Under the pieces are notes generated by a model. That model did not search any database, was not told the origin of the DNA, and saw only the letters and a list, made by a program, of their open reading frames with translations. From an uncultured Bacilli bacterium (GTDB lineage Bacteria; Bacillota_I; Bacilli_A; RF39; UBA660): DNA of 64,000 bases. Shown piece by piece: positions 1-9,136 of this stretch (positions are counted from its first letter, which is position 1; every line of letters begins with the position of its first letter). The position numbers were made by a program, and so were the translations under genes. The stretch spans positions 372,001 through 436,000 of the forward strand of contig CAKPGL010000001.1 of NCBI GenBank assembly GCA_934154785.1, written 5' to 3'.

Positions 1-323
1 CTAATAGTAATAAACATCGCTTATTGCCTTTTAAAAATGATTTAGATGTAGATTGTTCTGCTTCTAGTCATAAACCTCGTCCCACTAAGTTTTTACAGGT
101 ATTAAAATTATATGGTTACTCAATTAGTGAAGTTGCTATTATAGGAGATCAATTATTAACTGATGTATTAGGTGGTAATAGAATTGGTATAACTACTATT
201 TTAGTTAACCCTATTAGCACTAAAGATTTCTTTTGGACAAGGTTTTCACGAAAAAAAGAAGCTAAAATAATGAACAAATTACGTGATAATGATTTGTTTG
301 CTAAAGGAAGATATTATGAATAA
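1..323 (+). CDS. yqeG: YqeG-family HAD IIIA phosphatase, C-terminal part
   Basis: The reading frame is open to the left edge, so only about the last 107 residues are present. The C-terminal HAD signature 'IIGDQLLTDVLGGNR' is clear, with the acidic Asp pair around the D-x-x-x-D of motif IV, followed by the typical 'TILVNPI' stretch. YqeG proteins are small cytoplasmic HAD-superfamily phosphatases whose substrate is not well established; in Bacilli they sit directly upstream of yqeH, as here. The stop codon overlaps the yqeH start by 8 bases, so the two genes are translationally coupled. The identity is secure from motif and synteny; the start lies outside the window. Confidence 0.93.
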   Translation, partial: NSNKHRLLPFKNDLDVDCSASSHKPRPTKFLQVLKLYGYSISEVAIIGDQLLTDVLGGNRIGITTILVNPISTKDFFWTRFSRKKEAKIMNKLRDNDLFAKGRYYE

Positions 324-1314
324 GAAATGTATAGGTTGTGGCGCTACTTTACAAACAATTAATACTGAAGAAGTTGGATATGTTAGAGAGCAAAATCTAG
401 AAAAGAGTAGTTTATGTGAAAGATGTTTTCGTATTAGAAATTATGGTGATTATAAAGTAGTTACCAAGGATAATGCCGAATATTTAAAAATACTAGAAAG
501 TGTTAATACATCTAATGATTTAGTAGTATTAGTTGTAGATGTATTTAATATTAATGCTTATTTAAATAATCTTTCTAAAATATTAACTAATCCAATTCTT
601 TTAGTTTTATCTAAAAGAGATATTTTACCTAAGGATATTTATGAACAAAAAATACTTGATTATATGGATAAATATAATTTAAATATTGTAGACAAAATAT
701 TAATAAGTAGTAATAAAAATTATAATTTAGATGAATTATTTAGTATGATAAATAGTTATAAAAGGAGTAATAGAGTATACGTAGTAGGAGAAAGTAATGC
801 TGGTAAGTCTACTTTAATTAATAAATTATTGTATAATTATTCAGACAATAAAACAGTAATAACTACTAGTATGTTACCATCTACTACTTTAGACACTATT
901 GAAATAGAATTATCTAGTAGTTTAACATTAATAGATACCCCAGGTTTATTAAGTGATGGTAACATTACTAATATACTAACTGGTAATGAATTAAAGAAAG
1001 TAGTACCTAGTAAAGAGATGAAACCACTTACTTATCAAATAAAAAGTAAACAATATATATTAATAGATAAATATGCTTATCTAGAGTTCATAGAACCTAC
1101 TAATGTAACTTTATTTTTATCTAATAAATTAAGAATTGAGAGATTGTTTTCTTATAAAGGTAATAAAAAACTAGTAAAAAAGGCTTTATCTGTTAAAAAT
1201 AATGAAGATATTGTTATAAATGGTTTATGTTTTATTAAAGTAAGTAAATCAGCTAAAATAAATATATATATTTTAGAAGGAGTTAATGTTTATTTAAGAG
1301 ATTCTCTTATTTAA
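316..1314 (+). CDS. yqeH: YqeH circularly permuted ribosome-assembly GTPase
   Basis: This 332-residue protein has an N-terminal zinc finger (C5-x2-C8 and C34-x2-C37) followed by a circularly permuted GTPase domain: the G4 motif SKRD (99-102) precedes the G1/Walker A GESNAGKST (158-166) and the G3 motif DTPG (207-210). That order is the hallmark of the YqeH/YlqF/RsgA class. B. subtilis YqeH acts in 30S subunit assembly. The C-terminal RNA-binding region continues to the end. I chose the ATG at 316 (8-base overlap with yqeG) rather than an in-frame ATG at 283, because 283 lies well inside yqeG and the zinc finger begins right after 316. A terminator follows. Confidence 0.95.
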   Translation: MNKKCIGCGATLQTINTEEVGYVREQNLEKSSLCERCFRIRNYGDYKVVTKDNAEYLKILESVNTSNDLVVLVVDVFNINAYLNNLSKILTNPILLVLSKRDILPKDIYEQKILDYMDKYNLNIVDKILISSNKNYNLDELFSMINSYKRSNRVYVVGESNAGKSTLINKLLYNYSDNKTVITTSMLPSTTLDTIEIELSSSLTLIDTPGLLSDGNITNILTGNELKKVVPSKEMKPLTYQIKSKQYILIDKYAYLEFIEPTNVTLFLSNKLRIERLFSYKGNKKLVKKALSVKNNEDIVINGLCFIKVSKSAKINIYILEGVNVYLRDSLI

Positions 1315-1315
1315 G

Positions 1316-1369
1316 AAATCAATCAATTATTAAATTTCTGATTAGAAATGATAATTGATTGATTTTTTT
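1316..1369 (+). terminator. Rho-independent terminator after yqeH
   Basis: A 15-bp perfect stem (1316-1330 with 1351-1365) encloses an inner hairpin (1334-1339 with 1344-1349) and runs into a T-tract. It closes the yqeG-yqeH transcription unit. Confidence 0.85.
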
Positions 1370-1388
1370 ATCTATTAGTTATTTGGAA

Positions 1389-1417
1389 TTGAAAAATATA
1401 TAAAAAAATGTTATGAT
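1389..1417 (+). promoter_or_regulatory. Sigma-A promoter of the herA-like operon
   Basis: -35 TTGAAA (1389-1394) and -10 TATGAT (1412-1417) are separated by 17 bases. The expected start of transcription is near 1424. This rules out the upstream in-frame ATG at 1413, which lies inside the -10 box. Confidence 0.65.
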
Positions 1418-1445
1418 AGTACTAGATTATGATAGGAGAATGTGT

Positions 1446-3218
1446 ATGTTAGGAACAATTATAGGTACTAGTGATAATGAAGTATTAATTAAATTAAATA
1501 TTAATTTATATGAATTTGGTAGTTTAATCAATTATTATGTAATCATGGAACATGAAGATAGAAAAATAGTTGGAGAAATAGTTGATATTAAGGATAATAT
1601 TGCTTATGCTAATTTACTTGGTGAAATTTTAGGTGAAAACTTTGTACCTGGAGTAATAAGAAAACCAGCTTTTTCATCGACTGTAAAACTTGTATCAAAA
1701 GAAAAGGTGCCACTATTAATAAGTGTTGATAAATATGAAGAAAATAAACATCTTTATATTGGTAATAGTTCCGTTTATGATAATGTACCAGTATGTGTTG
1801 ACATTAACTCATTCTTTAGTAGCCACTTTGCTATATTTGGTTCTACTGGTAGTGGTAAATCCTGTGCCGTAGCGCGAATTTTACAAAATCTTTTTGAAAA
1901 ACAACATTCTATTGCGTATAGAGCCAGTATGTTTATATTTGATGCTTATGGTGAATATCATAATGCATTTAAAAATATTAGTAGTAAAGTACCAGAGATA
2001 AGTTTTAAAGCTTATACTACGGATACGGGTATAACTGATGCAGAAGTATTAAAAATTCCACTTTGGTTATTAGATGTTGATGATGTAGCTATATTACTAG
2101 GTGCTGAAAATCATAACCAATTACCTATAATAGAAAAAGCTTTAAAGTTAGTTACAGTCTTTGGACAAGAAGAAAGTTTAGTTATAAAACATAAAAATGA
2201 TATTATAGCGCGTGCTATTCTTGATATATTAACTAGTGGTAATTTACCTGCACAAATAAGAGATCAAATATTCTCAATTTTATCTTATTATAATACTAAG
2301 GAATTAAACCTTGAAACAATAATATATCAACCGGGTTATAATCGCCCTTTAAAGCAGTGTTTATTAATAGATGCCAGTGGTAAGATTAGAGAAATTGATT
2401 TATTAACAACTTTCTTTGAAAGTTTCTTAGATGATTCTCTACAATTAAATTTACCAGATGGAACATTTAAATATACTTTAAAAAATTTAGTTGATGCTTT
2501 TGACTTTGCTCTTATATCTGAAGGAGTATTAAAGAGTGATAAAGTATATGATGACGCTAATGTATTAAAGGTACGTTTACATTCTTTACTTAATAGTAAT
2601 AAAAGTATTTATTTTGATGTGCCAGAATATATTACAAAACAACAATATATTAGAAACTTAATTACAGCCCCAAATGGTCGTAAAGCACAAATTATTAATT
2701 TCAATATTAACTCTGTAGATGATAGATTTGCTAAAGTAATTACTAAAATATATTCTAAATTATTATTTAGTTATGCTAAAGAATTAGAAAATAGAGCGTC
2801 TATTCCGTTCCATATATTACTAGAAGAAGCACACAGATATGTTCAAAATGATAGTGATATTAACTTATTAGGTTATAATATATTTGATAGAATAGCTAAA
2901 GAGGGTAGAAAATATGGTGTACTTTTAGGGCTTATCACACAACGTCCTTCAGAAATGTCACCAACTACTTTATCACAGTGTAATAACTTTATTATATTTA
3001 AGATGCAACACCCTATAGATGTAGATTATATTAGAGAAATGGTTCCTAATATTACTGATGAAACAGTAAAGAAACTTAAGATTTTACCTCCAGGAAATTG
3101 TATAGCTTTTGGATTAGCATTTAAAATACCAGTATTTATAAAATTAGCTATGCCAGATCCAGAACCATCTAGCAGTAGTTGTGATATTAGTGGTGTTTGG
3201 TTTGTAAATAAAGGATGA
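1446..3218 (+). CDS. HerA-like hexameric ATPase (HAS-barrel/DUF87)
   Basis: This 590-residue protein belongs to the HerA/FtsK-type P-loop ATPases. The N-terminus (about 1-100) looks like the HAS-barrel. Walker A is GSTGSGKS (132-139), and the catalytic 'LLEEAH' Walker B-type segment lies around 460. The C-terminal stretch 'EGRKYGVLLGLITQRPSEMS' is typical of HerA. HerA proteins translocate DNA, in archaea with the nuclease NurA; bacterial homologues also occur with various effectors in phage defence. No NurA or nuclease gene is adjacent. I chose the ATG at 1446 because AGGAGA ends 6 bases upstream and the longer start overlaps the promoter. The TGA stop overlaps potential start codons of the next gene, so the genes form an operon. 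Confidence 0.88.
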   Translation: MLGTIIGTSDNEVLIKLNINLYEFGSLINYYVIMEHEDRKIVGEIVDIKDNIAYANLLGEILGENFVPGVIRKPAFSSTVKLVSKEKVPLLISVDKYEENKHLYIGNSSVYDNVPVCVDINSFFSSHFAIFGSTGSGKSCAVARILQNLFEKQHSIAYRASMFIFDAYGEYHNAFKNISSKVPEISFKAYTTDTGITDAEVLKIPLWLLDVDDVAILLGAENHNQLPIIEKALKLVTVFGQEESLVIKHKNDIIARAILDILTSGNLPAQIRDQIFSILSYYNTKELNLETIIYQPGYNRPLKQCLLIDASGKIREIDLLTTFFESFLDDSLQLNLPDGTFKYTLKNLVDAFDFALISEGVLKSDKVYDDANVLKVRLHSLLNSNKSIYFDVPEYITKQQYIRNLITAPNGRKAQIINFNINSVDDRFAKVITKIYSKLLFSYAKELENRASIPFHILLEEAHRYVQNDSDINLLGYNIFDRIAKEGRKYGVLLGLITQRPSEMSPTTLSQCNNFIIFKMQHPIDVDYIREMVPNITDETVKKLKILPPGNCIAFGLAFKIPVFIKLAMPDPEPSSSSCDISGVWFVNKG

Positions 3219-3223
3219 TGAAA

Positions 3224-4294
3224 ATGAGTAAGATAAACGATAATACTTACGTAAATAAAATAAAAAAAGAAATTATGGAAGGTACTTTTGCTACGAAAGA
3301 AGATTTAATGAATTTTCTAATTAAAAATAGACAAAATATTTTAAATGATCCATTTTTTAATCAAGAATTAAATAATTCATTTATAAAACTTAATTTGGAA
3401 ACTATGAGTACTATGGAAAAAGAACTTTTAGAGTATTATGATAAAAGAAAAAATAATGATCTAAACTCTTTAAATTTAGATGGAGTATCAGGCTTTCAGG
3501 TTGATGATAAAGATTATATAAAATATAAAGATAAAGATGGAAATATTTCAGTTATTGATAATTCTCTTAGTAATAGAAACTTTGTGCAAGAATTTCAAGA
3601 TAGACAAAATAATTTAGATTCAAATTCGCAAATGGATGCTGATAAAAGTAAAGAAGAGATAATGAATCAAATTACTAAAGAAAAAGTAAATGTTAATTTA
3701 TCTAGTTCTAATGATGTAAATGTAAGAGATTTAACAGTAGAAGAAAAAAGACAATTTGCATCAATAATGCATTTACCTGATGCTGATAATATTAACTTTT
3801 TAGTAGAACCAACAAGAAATATCTATATAAATAAAGATACTGGCGAAACTTATTTTGTAAATAAAAACCAGTATGGAGAGTTAGAAGTACATAAGGCAAA
3901 TGAAGTAACTTCCGAAACCAAAAAAGAAGCTAGTGCCGTTATAAATAATAATGGTCAACAACAACAAGTAACAATGGAAACACCAATTGAGCCAAAATTT
4001 GAAGAACTTGGAGATTCTGATTTAGAGTACATTTATGAAAATAAATTAAATACCCTTACTTTAGAACAACAAGAAAGATTAAAAGAAATAATAAAAGAAA
4101 GAAAAGAAAAACAACTTGAACAATCATCTTTAGAAAAAAATAAAGTATCAGAAAAGCAATTTGTTAAAAAATTAAATACTGTTTTACATACGCCTTATAA
4201 TGGTTTTGTTAGTCTTGTTTTCTTATGTTCAACAGTAGGTTTCTTTGCCTTAGGATTCTTATTGTTAATAATGATTAAACTTAATATTAGTTAG
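3224..4294 (+). CDS. Unknown protein with a C-terminal membrane anchor
   Basis: I do not recognise a family. The 356-residue protein is charged and low in complexity, with coiled-coil-like Glu/Lys stretches near 270-300. It has one strongly hydrophobic segment at the extreme C-terminus (about 325-350), so it is probably a tail-anchored protein facing the cytoplasm. Three ATGs (3215, 3218, 3224) are in frame. The AAGG at 3211-3214 fits 3224 best, but the 5' end is uncertain. It directly follows the HerA-like gene, with which its start region overlaps, and precedes a DUF2207-like membrane gene, so all may form one operon. A membrane partner of the ATPase is possible but unproven. Confidence 0.7.
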   Translation: MSKINDNTYVNKIKKEIMEGTFATKEDLMNFLIKNRQNILNDPFFNQELNNSFIKLNLETMSTMEKELLEYYDKRKNNDLNSLNLDGVSGFQVDDKDYIKYKDKDGNISVIDNSLSNRNFVQEFQDRQNNLDSNSQMDADKSKEEIMNQITKEKVNVNLSSSNDVNVRDLTVEEKRQFASIMHLPDADNINFLVEPTRNIYINKDTGETYFVNKNQYGELEVHKANEVTSETKKEASAVINNNGQQQQVTMETPIEPKFEELGDSDLEYIYENKLNTLTLEQQERLKEIIKERKEKQLEQSSLEKNKVSEKQFVKKLNTVLHTPYNGFVSLVFLCSTVGFFALGFLLLIMIKLNIS

Positions 4295-4307
4295 TAGGAG
4301 TTGAGTT

Positions 4308-5177
4308 ATGACTAGAGTAAATATTACGTATTTTTTAATTTTAATTACTTGGTACATTATATATATTATTTTTATGATTTACTTATATTTTAGATATAGT
4401 AGACCATATAAAGTAAAAAAAATGTCTAAGTATTATAAAGATATCCCTGAAAAGCTAAATCCTACTGAACTTAGCATGCTAATATATCATAAAATTACAC
4501 CTAGTACTTTAAGTGCTACTATTGCATATTTAATTGAACAAGGATTAGTAATTAGAGATGGTAATATCTTAAGAAAAATAGAATCGGAACAATTATTATC
4601 TACAAGTCAAAATAGTGCTATTGAAATATTGTTTGATGTATTAGGTGATGGTAAGAAAGTAGATGTAACAAAAATAGATGGTTTTTGTCATAGTAATTCT
4701 ACTGCTACAGATTATTTGTTAGCGTATGATATTTGGAATAATTTAGCTTTAAGAGAAGCTTCTAATAAACAATTTTATGTTCAAAAACTAGATTATGAAT
4801 TAGTAAGATGGTTTCAAATAATAGGTTATGTCTTGGCAGTTTTAAACTTTGTTTTTGGTATTCATAATGTAATGGGCTATGTAATTGTATTACCAGCATA
4901 TTTTATATTACAATACTTTTATAAAACATATAAACGTACAAGAGAATATAATGAAGAATTTTATAAGTGGTTAGGGTTTGGTAATTATTTAGCAACATTT
5001 TCATCTAAAGATGAAATGAATGTAAATCATAGCACTGCCCTTGTATATAGTCTTATTTTAGATAAAGTATCACATACAGAACAAGTATTACGTAATGAAC
5101 AATTCTTAACTAATTTAGATAAATCACTACAAAAGTGTTATAGAAAGGCTTTCTTTTTTGGAAATAGGAAAATATAA
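4308..5177 (+). CDS. DUF2207-like membrane protein (cytoplasmic part only)
   Basis: The 289-residue protein starts with a transmembrane helix (about 6-28). Then comes 'IPEKLNPTELSMLIY' and a winged-helix-like segment ('TLSATIAYLIEQGLVIRDGN'), which matches the layout of the intracellular half of DUF2207 predicted membrane proteins. Two further hydrophobic helices lie near 168-200. Typical DUF2207 proteins are about 500-600 residues and begin with a signal peptide and an extracytoplasmic beta domain; that part is missing here. Spacing to the previous gene is 13 bases and the stop overlaps the next start (TAATG), so it is in an operon. Function is unknown; the family assignment is moderately confident. 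Confidence 0.65.
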   Translation: MTRVNITYFLILITWYIIYIIFMIYLYFRYSRPYKVKKMSKYYKDIPEKLNPTELSMLIYHKITPSTLSATIAYLIEQGLVIRDGNILRKIESEQLLSTSQNSAIEILFDVLGDGKKVDVTKIDGFCHSNSTATDYLLAYDIWNNLALREASNKQFYVQKLDYELVRWFQIIGYVLAVLNFVFGIHNVMGYVIVLPAYFILQYFYKTYKRTREYNEEFYKWLGFGNYLATFSSKDEMNVNHSTALVYSLILDKVSHTEQVLRNEQFLTNLDKSLQKCYRKAFFFGNRKI

Positions 5178-5812
5178 TGAAATACATTTTGGATGACAAA
5201 GAATATAATGTTGAAATAGTTCGTAAGAACAATAGAAACACTTATGTTAGAGTAAAAGATGATCTAACTATTTATGTTACAACTTCTATCTTTACGACTG
5301 AAAAACAAATATTAAAACTCCTAAATGAAAATCATAATTTTCTAAAATCAACTATCCAATCAAAAAAGAAAAGACTACCTGATCCTGATAGAATAAATTA
5401 TTTAGGACAAAGTTATTATATTGCTATATCTAGATTAATGGATGATGTTTATTTTATGGGATTTAAAGTATTTACACCTAGTAAAGAATTTCTTTATAAA
5501 TGGTGTGATAAAAAAGTAGCAAAACTATTTCAAGAAAGATATGACCTATATTATAATAAATTTGAAGAAGATATTCCTTATTATAAATTAAAATTTCGTA
5601 AAATGAAAAGTAGATGGGGAGTATGTAATAAAAAAAGTAAGACTATTACTCTTAATACTAGATTATTAGAGTATGAACTTCCTTGTTTAGACTATGTTAT
5701 AGTTCATGAACTTAGTCATTTAATAGAATTTAATCATTCTAAGAACTTTTGGGCAATTGTTGAAAAATACTATCCAGATTACAAAAGTATTAAAAAAATC
5801 TTAAAGTATTAA
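5177..5812 (+). CDS. YgjP-like (DUF45) zinc metallopeptidase
   Basis: This 211-residue protein carries the zinc-binding 'VHELSHLIEFNHSKNFW' segment, i.e. HExxH with the third ligand His in the following N-H-S-x-x-F-W block, which identifies the YgjP/DUF45 metallopeptidase family. The upstream 'KFRKMKSRWGVCN' block is also family-typical. There is no signal peptide, so it is cytoplasmic. It shares a TAATG stop/start overlap with the preceding membrane gene and ends the herA-like operon. The physiological substrate of the family is unknown. YgjP-type genes often sit beside restriction and DNA-transaction genes, which is compatible with the HerA neighbour but does not prove a link. Confidence 0.88.
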   Translation: MKYILDDKEYNVEIVRKNNRNTYVRVKDDLTIYVTTSIFTTEKQILKLLNENHNFLKSTIQSKKKRLPDPDRINYLGQSYYIAISRLMDDVYFMGFKVFTPSKEFLYKWCDKKVAKLFQERYDLYYNKFEEDIPYYKLKFRKMKSRWGVCNKKSKTITLNTRLLEYELPCLDYVIVHELSHLIEFNHSKNFWAIVEKYYPDYKSIKKILKY

Positions 5813-5853
5813 ATTTCGACACTACACTTTGATATCATTATTTTGGTGATAAA

Positions 5854-6024
5854 ATGAAAGTTAAATTGTTTGATGAAAATCATGAAAAAGACCTAGAAGC
5901 TTCAGTTAATAATTTTTTAAGTGAATTAGAAGGTGAAGTAATAGAAATTAAATATCAAGTAGCAGTAGGTGTTTTCTCAGAAGAACAAGTATTTTGCTTT
6001 TCAGCAATGATTATATATACATAA
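5854..6024 (+). CDS. Cse60-like small protein
   Basis: This 56-residue ORF begins MKVKLFDENHEKDLE and ends with CFSAMIIYT. It matches my knowledge of the Bacillus sporulation protein Cse60, which has the same start, an invariant 'IKYxVA' core and a 'CFSALIIY' end. A weak GGTGAT ribosome site precedes the ATG and a hairpin terminator follows. In Bacillus cse60 is sigma-E controlled, but its biochemical role is unknown. No other canonical sporulation genes are in this window, so it may be kept for another purpose. Confidence 0.75.
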   Translation: MKVKLFDENHEKDLEASVNNFLSELEGEVIEIKYQVAVGVFSEEQVFCFSAMIIYT

Positions 6025-6026
6025 TT

Positions 6027-6051
6027 AGTACATGTAAATTGTACTTTTTTT
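6027..6051 (+). terminator. Terminator after the cse60-like gene
   Basis: AGTACA (6027-6032) pairs with TGTACT (6040-6045) across a 7-base loop, followed by a run of T. Confidence 0.7.
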
Positions 6052-6109
6052 GTTTAAAACTTTTTATTTAGTTACACAATAAGCATAGAATGATATAGGA
6101 GATGATATA

Positions 6110-8434
6110 GTGTTTAATGAATTTAGCGAAGAAGCAAGAAAAATTATGGTCTCTGCTAAAGAAGAGATGTATTCTTTAAAACATCCTTATGTAGGTAGTG
6201 AACATCTTTTATTAGCAATCTTAAAAAATGATAATGATGTTTCTAAAAAACTAAAAGAATCAAAGTTAACTTATGATACTTTTAAAAATGAAATAGTAAA
6301 TACTATTGGTATAGGTAGTAATCCTAGTAAATGGTTTTTATATACACCTTTATTAAAAAGAATTATAGAAAGCGCTATTATTGATAGTAAAGAAAATAAT
6401 AATGGTATAGTTACTGTAGAACATTTATTTATAGGTCTTTTAGAAGAGGGTGAAGGTGTTGCAATTAGGATACTACTAAGTATGAATATTGATATAGATG
6501 AATTATATCAAGAATTTTCTTATAAAATAATTAATATTACTAAATGTAAAAAAAGTAAAAAATTATTAGTGGATGAACTAGGTTATGATTTAAATAAAAA
6601 AGCTAAAGAAGGTTGTTTTGACCCTGTAGTAGGAAGAAATAAAGAAATACAAAGATTACTAGAAATACTTTGCCGTCGTACTAAGAATAATCCTATTTTA
6701 ATAGGAGATGCTGGTGTTGGAAAAACAGCTATTGTTGAAGAATTAAGTAGATTAATAGTAAATGGTGATGTTCCTTTAAGTTTACGTAATAAAAGAATTG
6801 TTAGTCTAGATATGGCAACTTTAGTAGCGGGTACTAAGTACCGTGGTGAATTTGAAGAACGTATGCGTAAACTATTAAAAGAAATAGAAGATAATGATGA
6901 TATAATTTTATTTATTGATGAAATTCATACATTAGTAGGAGCGGGTGGGGCTGAAGGCGCTATAGATGCTTCTAATATATTTAAACCAGCACTATCTAGA
7001 GGTAAAATTAGAGTAATTGGTGCAACTACTACAGAAGAATATAAGAAATTTATTGAAAATGATAAAGCCTTAGAACGAAGATTTCAAAAGATTGTAGTTA
7101 AAGCACCTAGTAGGGAAGTATTAAAACATATTTTAATGTGTGTTAAAGAAAATTATGAAAAATTTCATAATGTAATAGTTGAAGAAAATATTATTGACTT
7201 AATAGTAAATTTATCTAATAAATATATTTATGACCGTAATGAACCAGATCGCTCTATAGATGTACTAGATGAAGTATGTAGTTATGTAAGTTTAAAAGAA
7301 AGTGATGAATTAAAAGAATATAATAAATATAATAAAAAATTACATGAATTATTAGAAAATAAGAATAACGCTATTATCAAAAATGATTTTAAATTAGCAG
7401 CATCTCTAAAACTACAAGAAAAAGAATTAATGGATAAAGTAAATAATTTGGAATTAACTTTATCAAATAATAATCAAAATAAAAAAGTTACTAAAGAAGA
7501 TATAGCATTTGTTATAAATGCTAAAACAGGTATACCTGTATATGAATTATTAGAAGAAACTGATAAGATGATGTCTAACTTTGATAAAGAATTAAAAAGT
7601 ACTATCTATGGTCAAGAACGCGCTATTAAAGAATTAGTTTATCTAGCACGACGTATAAAATTAGGGTATAAAGAAGAAAATAGTTGCTATTCAATTATGT
7701 TCTGTGGACCATCGGGAGTAGGAAAGACTTGTCTTGCTAAAAAATTTGGAGCAATGTTAGTAGGAGAATCTAATGTTATAAAAATAGACGCTAGTGAATA
7801 TGTAGAAGCACATACTATTAGTAAAATAGTAGGAGCACCTCCAGGATATGTAGGATATACTGATAATAAGAATATCTTAGAAGAAATTAAAAATAAACCT
7901 TATTCAGTTCTAATAATAGATGAAATAGAAAAAGCTAATCCCGCTATTATAAATTTATTCTTTCAAATATTAGATGATGGTAAGATAAAAGATTCTAAAG
8001 GAACAGAAGTAAGATTTGATAACGTTACTATTATTATGACTTCTAATATTGGTTATGAAAATAAAAACTTAGGATTTATCAATAGTGAAGAAGAAATAAT
8101 TATGAACAAATTAAAGGATAACTTTAGTATTCCTTTTATTAATAGAATAGATAATTTAGTTATGTTTAATTATTTAAGCGAAGAAGTTATTAAAGTACTA
8201 GTAGAAAAGAAACTAGAAGATATTAAGAGTAAATATGAAACTAAGGATAGAGTTATTACTTATAATGATAGTATTAAGAGTGATATAGTAAGACTATCTA
8301 ATTATAATGAATTTGGAGCTAGAAAACTAGATAAGTTAATAAAAGAATATGTAGAAAATCCTATTATTCAAGGTATAATTGAAAATAAAAAAGAAATTAA
8401 TATAGATAGTATCTCTGATAAAGTATTAATTTAA
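6110..8434 (+). CDS. clpC: ClpC-type AAA+ unfoldase
   Basis: The 774-residue protein has the full class I Hsp100 layout: two Clp_N repeats (about 1-145), a first AAA+ module with Walker A GDAGVGKT (199-206) and Walker B 'ILFIDEIH', a short UVR-like middle region (about 405-445), and a second AAA+ module with GPSGVGKT (533-540) and the substrate loop GYVGYTD. The short middle domain separates it from ClpB. A tripeptide LGF after 'NIGYENKN' could be the ClpP-docking loop. It would deliver proteins to ClpP in the cytoplasm. The GTG at 6110 is preceded by AGGAG. I saw no GGTCAAA-type CtsR operator upstream and no mcsA/mcsB neighbours, so it is not the usual ctsR operon. Confidence 0.93.
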   Translation: MFNEFSEEARKIMVSAKEEMYSLKHPYVGSEHLLLAILKNDNDVSKKLKESKLTYDTFKNEIVNTIGIGSNPSKWFLYTPLLKRIIESAIIDSKENNNGIVTVEHLFIGLLEEGEGVAIRILLSMNIDIDELYQEFSYKIINITKCKKSKKLLVDELGYDLNKKAKEGCFDPVVGRNKEIQRLLEILCRRTKNNPILIGDAGVGKTAIVEELSRLIVNGDVPLSLRNKRIVSLDMATLVAGTKYRGEFEERMRKLLKEIEDNDDIILFIDEIHTLVGAGGAEGAIDASNIFKPALSRGKIRVIGATTTEEYKKFIENDKALERRFQKIVVKAPSREVLKHILMCVKENYEKFHNVIVEENIIDLIVNLSNKYIYDRNEPDRSIDVLDEVCSYVSLKESDELKEYNKYNKKLHELLENKNNAIIKNDFKLAASLKLQEKELMDKVNNLELTLSNNNQNKKVTKEDIAFVINAKTGIPVYELLEETDKMMSNFDKELKSTIYGQERAIKELVYLARRIKLGYKEENSCYSIMFCGPSGVGKTCLAKKFGAMLVGESNVIKIDASEYVEAHTISKIVGAPPGYVGYTDNKNILEEIKNKPYSVLIIDEIEKANPAIINLFFQILDDGKIKDSKGTEVRFDNVTIIMTSNIGYENKNLGFINSEEEIIMNKLKDNFSIPFINRIDNLVMFNYLSEEVIKVLVEKKLEDIKSKYETKDRVITYNDSIKSDIVRLSNYNEFGARKLDKLIKEYVENPIIQGIIENKKEINIDSISDKVLI

Positions 8435-8435
8435 A

Positions 8436-8462
8436 TTTTAATCACCATCATGGTGATTTTTT
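8436..8462 (+). terminator. Terminator after clpC
   Basis: AATCACCA (8440-8447) pairs with TGGTGATT (8451-8458), with a 3-base loop and a T-run. Confidence 0.85.
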
Positions 8463-8526
8463 AAATTTATATAAAAAAAACTAGCAATTTTTAAAATTTA
8501 TGATAAAATGAATATAGGGTGATACT

Positions 8527-9135
8527 ATGACTGATTTAGATACAATAAAAAATACATTAGATACTAATACATATTTATCACAAGAAATGAAAGATAATAT
8601 CTTTGAATTAGTAGTTCTATTTAATAAAAACTTTAATCAAATAGCACTCAATAATCTTAATGAAAGATTAAAAACTTTAAAAATAGAAAAAATAAGTAGT
8701 TTTTTAAGTAAAAGAGTTTCTAGATATGATATACATAAAAATACTATTTATTTTAATGATAAAGAATTAAAAAAAGACTATGATGTTCGTCACATATTAA
8801 TGTTAGAATTAATAAATATTATTTCATCAAATAATGAATTTAGTGGATTTAACTATGAAGATAAATTTGAAGCTTTAAATATTGGATATACAGAAATGCT
8901 TGCTAATTACTTAGTTGGTAATGATGGAGAAGAAATGATTTATCCACATGAAGCAGTAATGGCCAATTTACTTTCAATTGTAATTGGAGAAGATGTACTA
9001 GAAAAAGCATATTTTCAAAATGATTATAAATTATTATTAGATAATGTAAAGAAAGTAGGAATTGAATTAGCTGGAAAAAATGGATTTATGAATTGGAATA
9101 GTTTAGCTAATTATTATTCTAATAGGGGAGAATAA
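8527..9135 (+). CDS. Unknown conserved-looking protein, 202 aa
   Basis: I do not recognise the family. The protein is soluble, acidic and mostly helical by composition, without signal peptide or membrane segment. Residues around 85-135 ('RHILMLELINIISSNN ... ALNIGYTEMLANYL') look like a folded helical domain, loosely reminiscent of a minimal metallopeptidase-like fold, but no HExxH is present. It has its own leader after the clpC terminator and a GGTGAT ribosome site, and is followed after one base by the 85-residue gene, so the two are co-transcribed and probably act together. Confidence 0.7.
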   Translation: MTDLDTIKNTLDTNTYLSQEMKDNIFELVVLFNKNFNQIALNNLNERLKTLKIEKISSFLSKRVSRYDIHKNTIYFNDKELKKDYDVRHILMLELINIISSNNEFSGFNYEDKFEALNIGYTEMLANYLVGNDGEEMIYPHEAVMANLLSIVIGEDVLEKAYFQNDYKLLLDNVKKVGIELAGKNGFMNWNSLANYYSNRGE

Positions 9136-9136
9136 A

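Noticed and set aside
1413..1445. Longer in-frame start for the HerA-like protein
   Set aside because: The ATG at 1413 lies inside the -10 box of the promoter; 1446 has AGGAGA at good distance.
6025..6109. CtsR operator before clpC
   Set aside because: No GGTCAAA-type repeat is visible in the leader.
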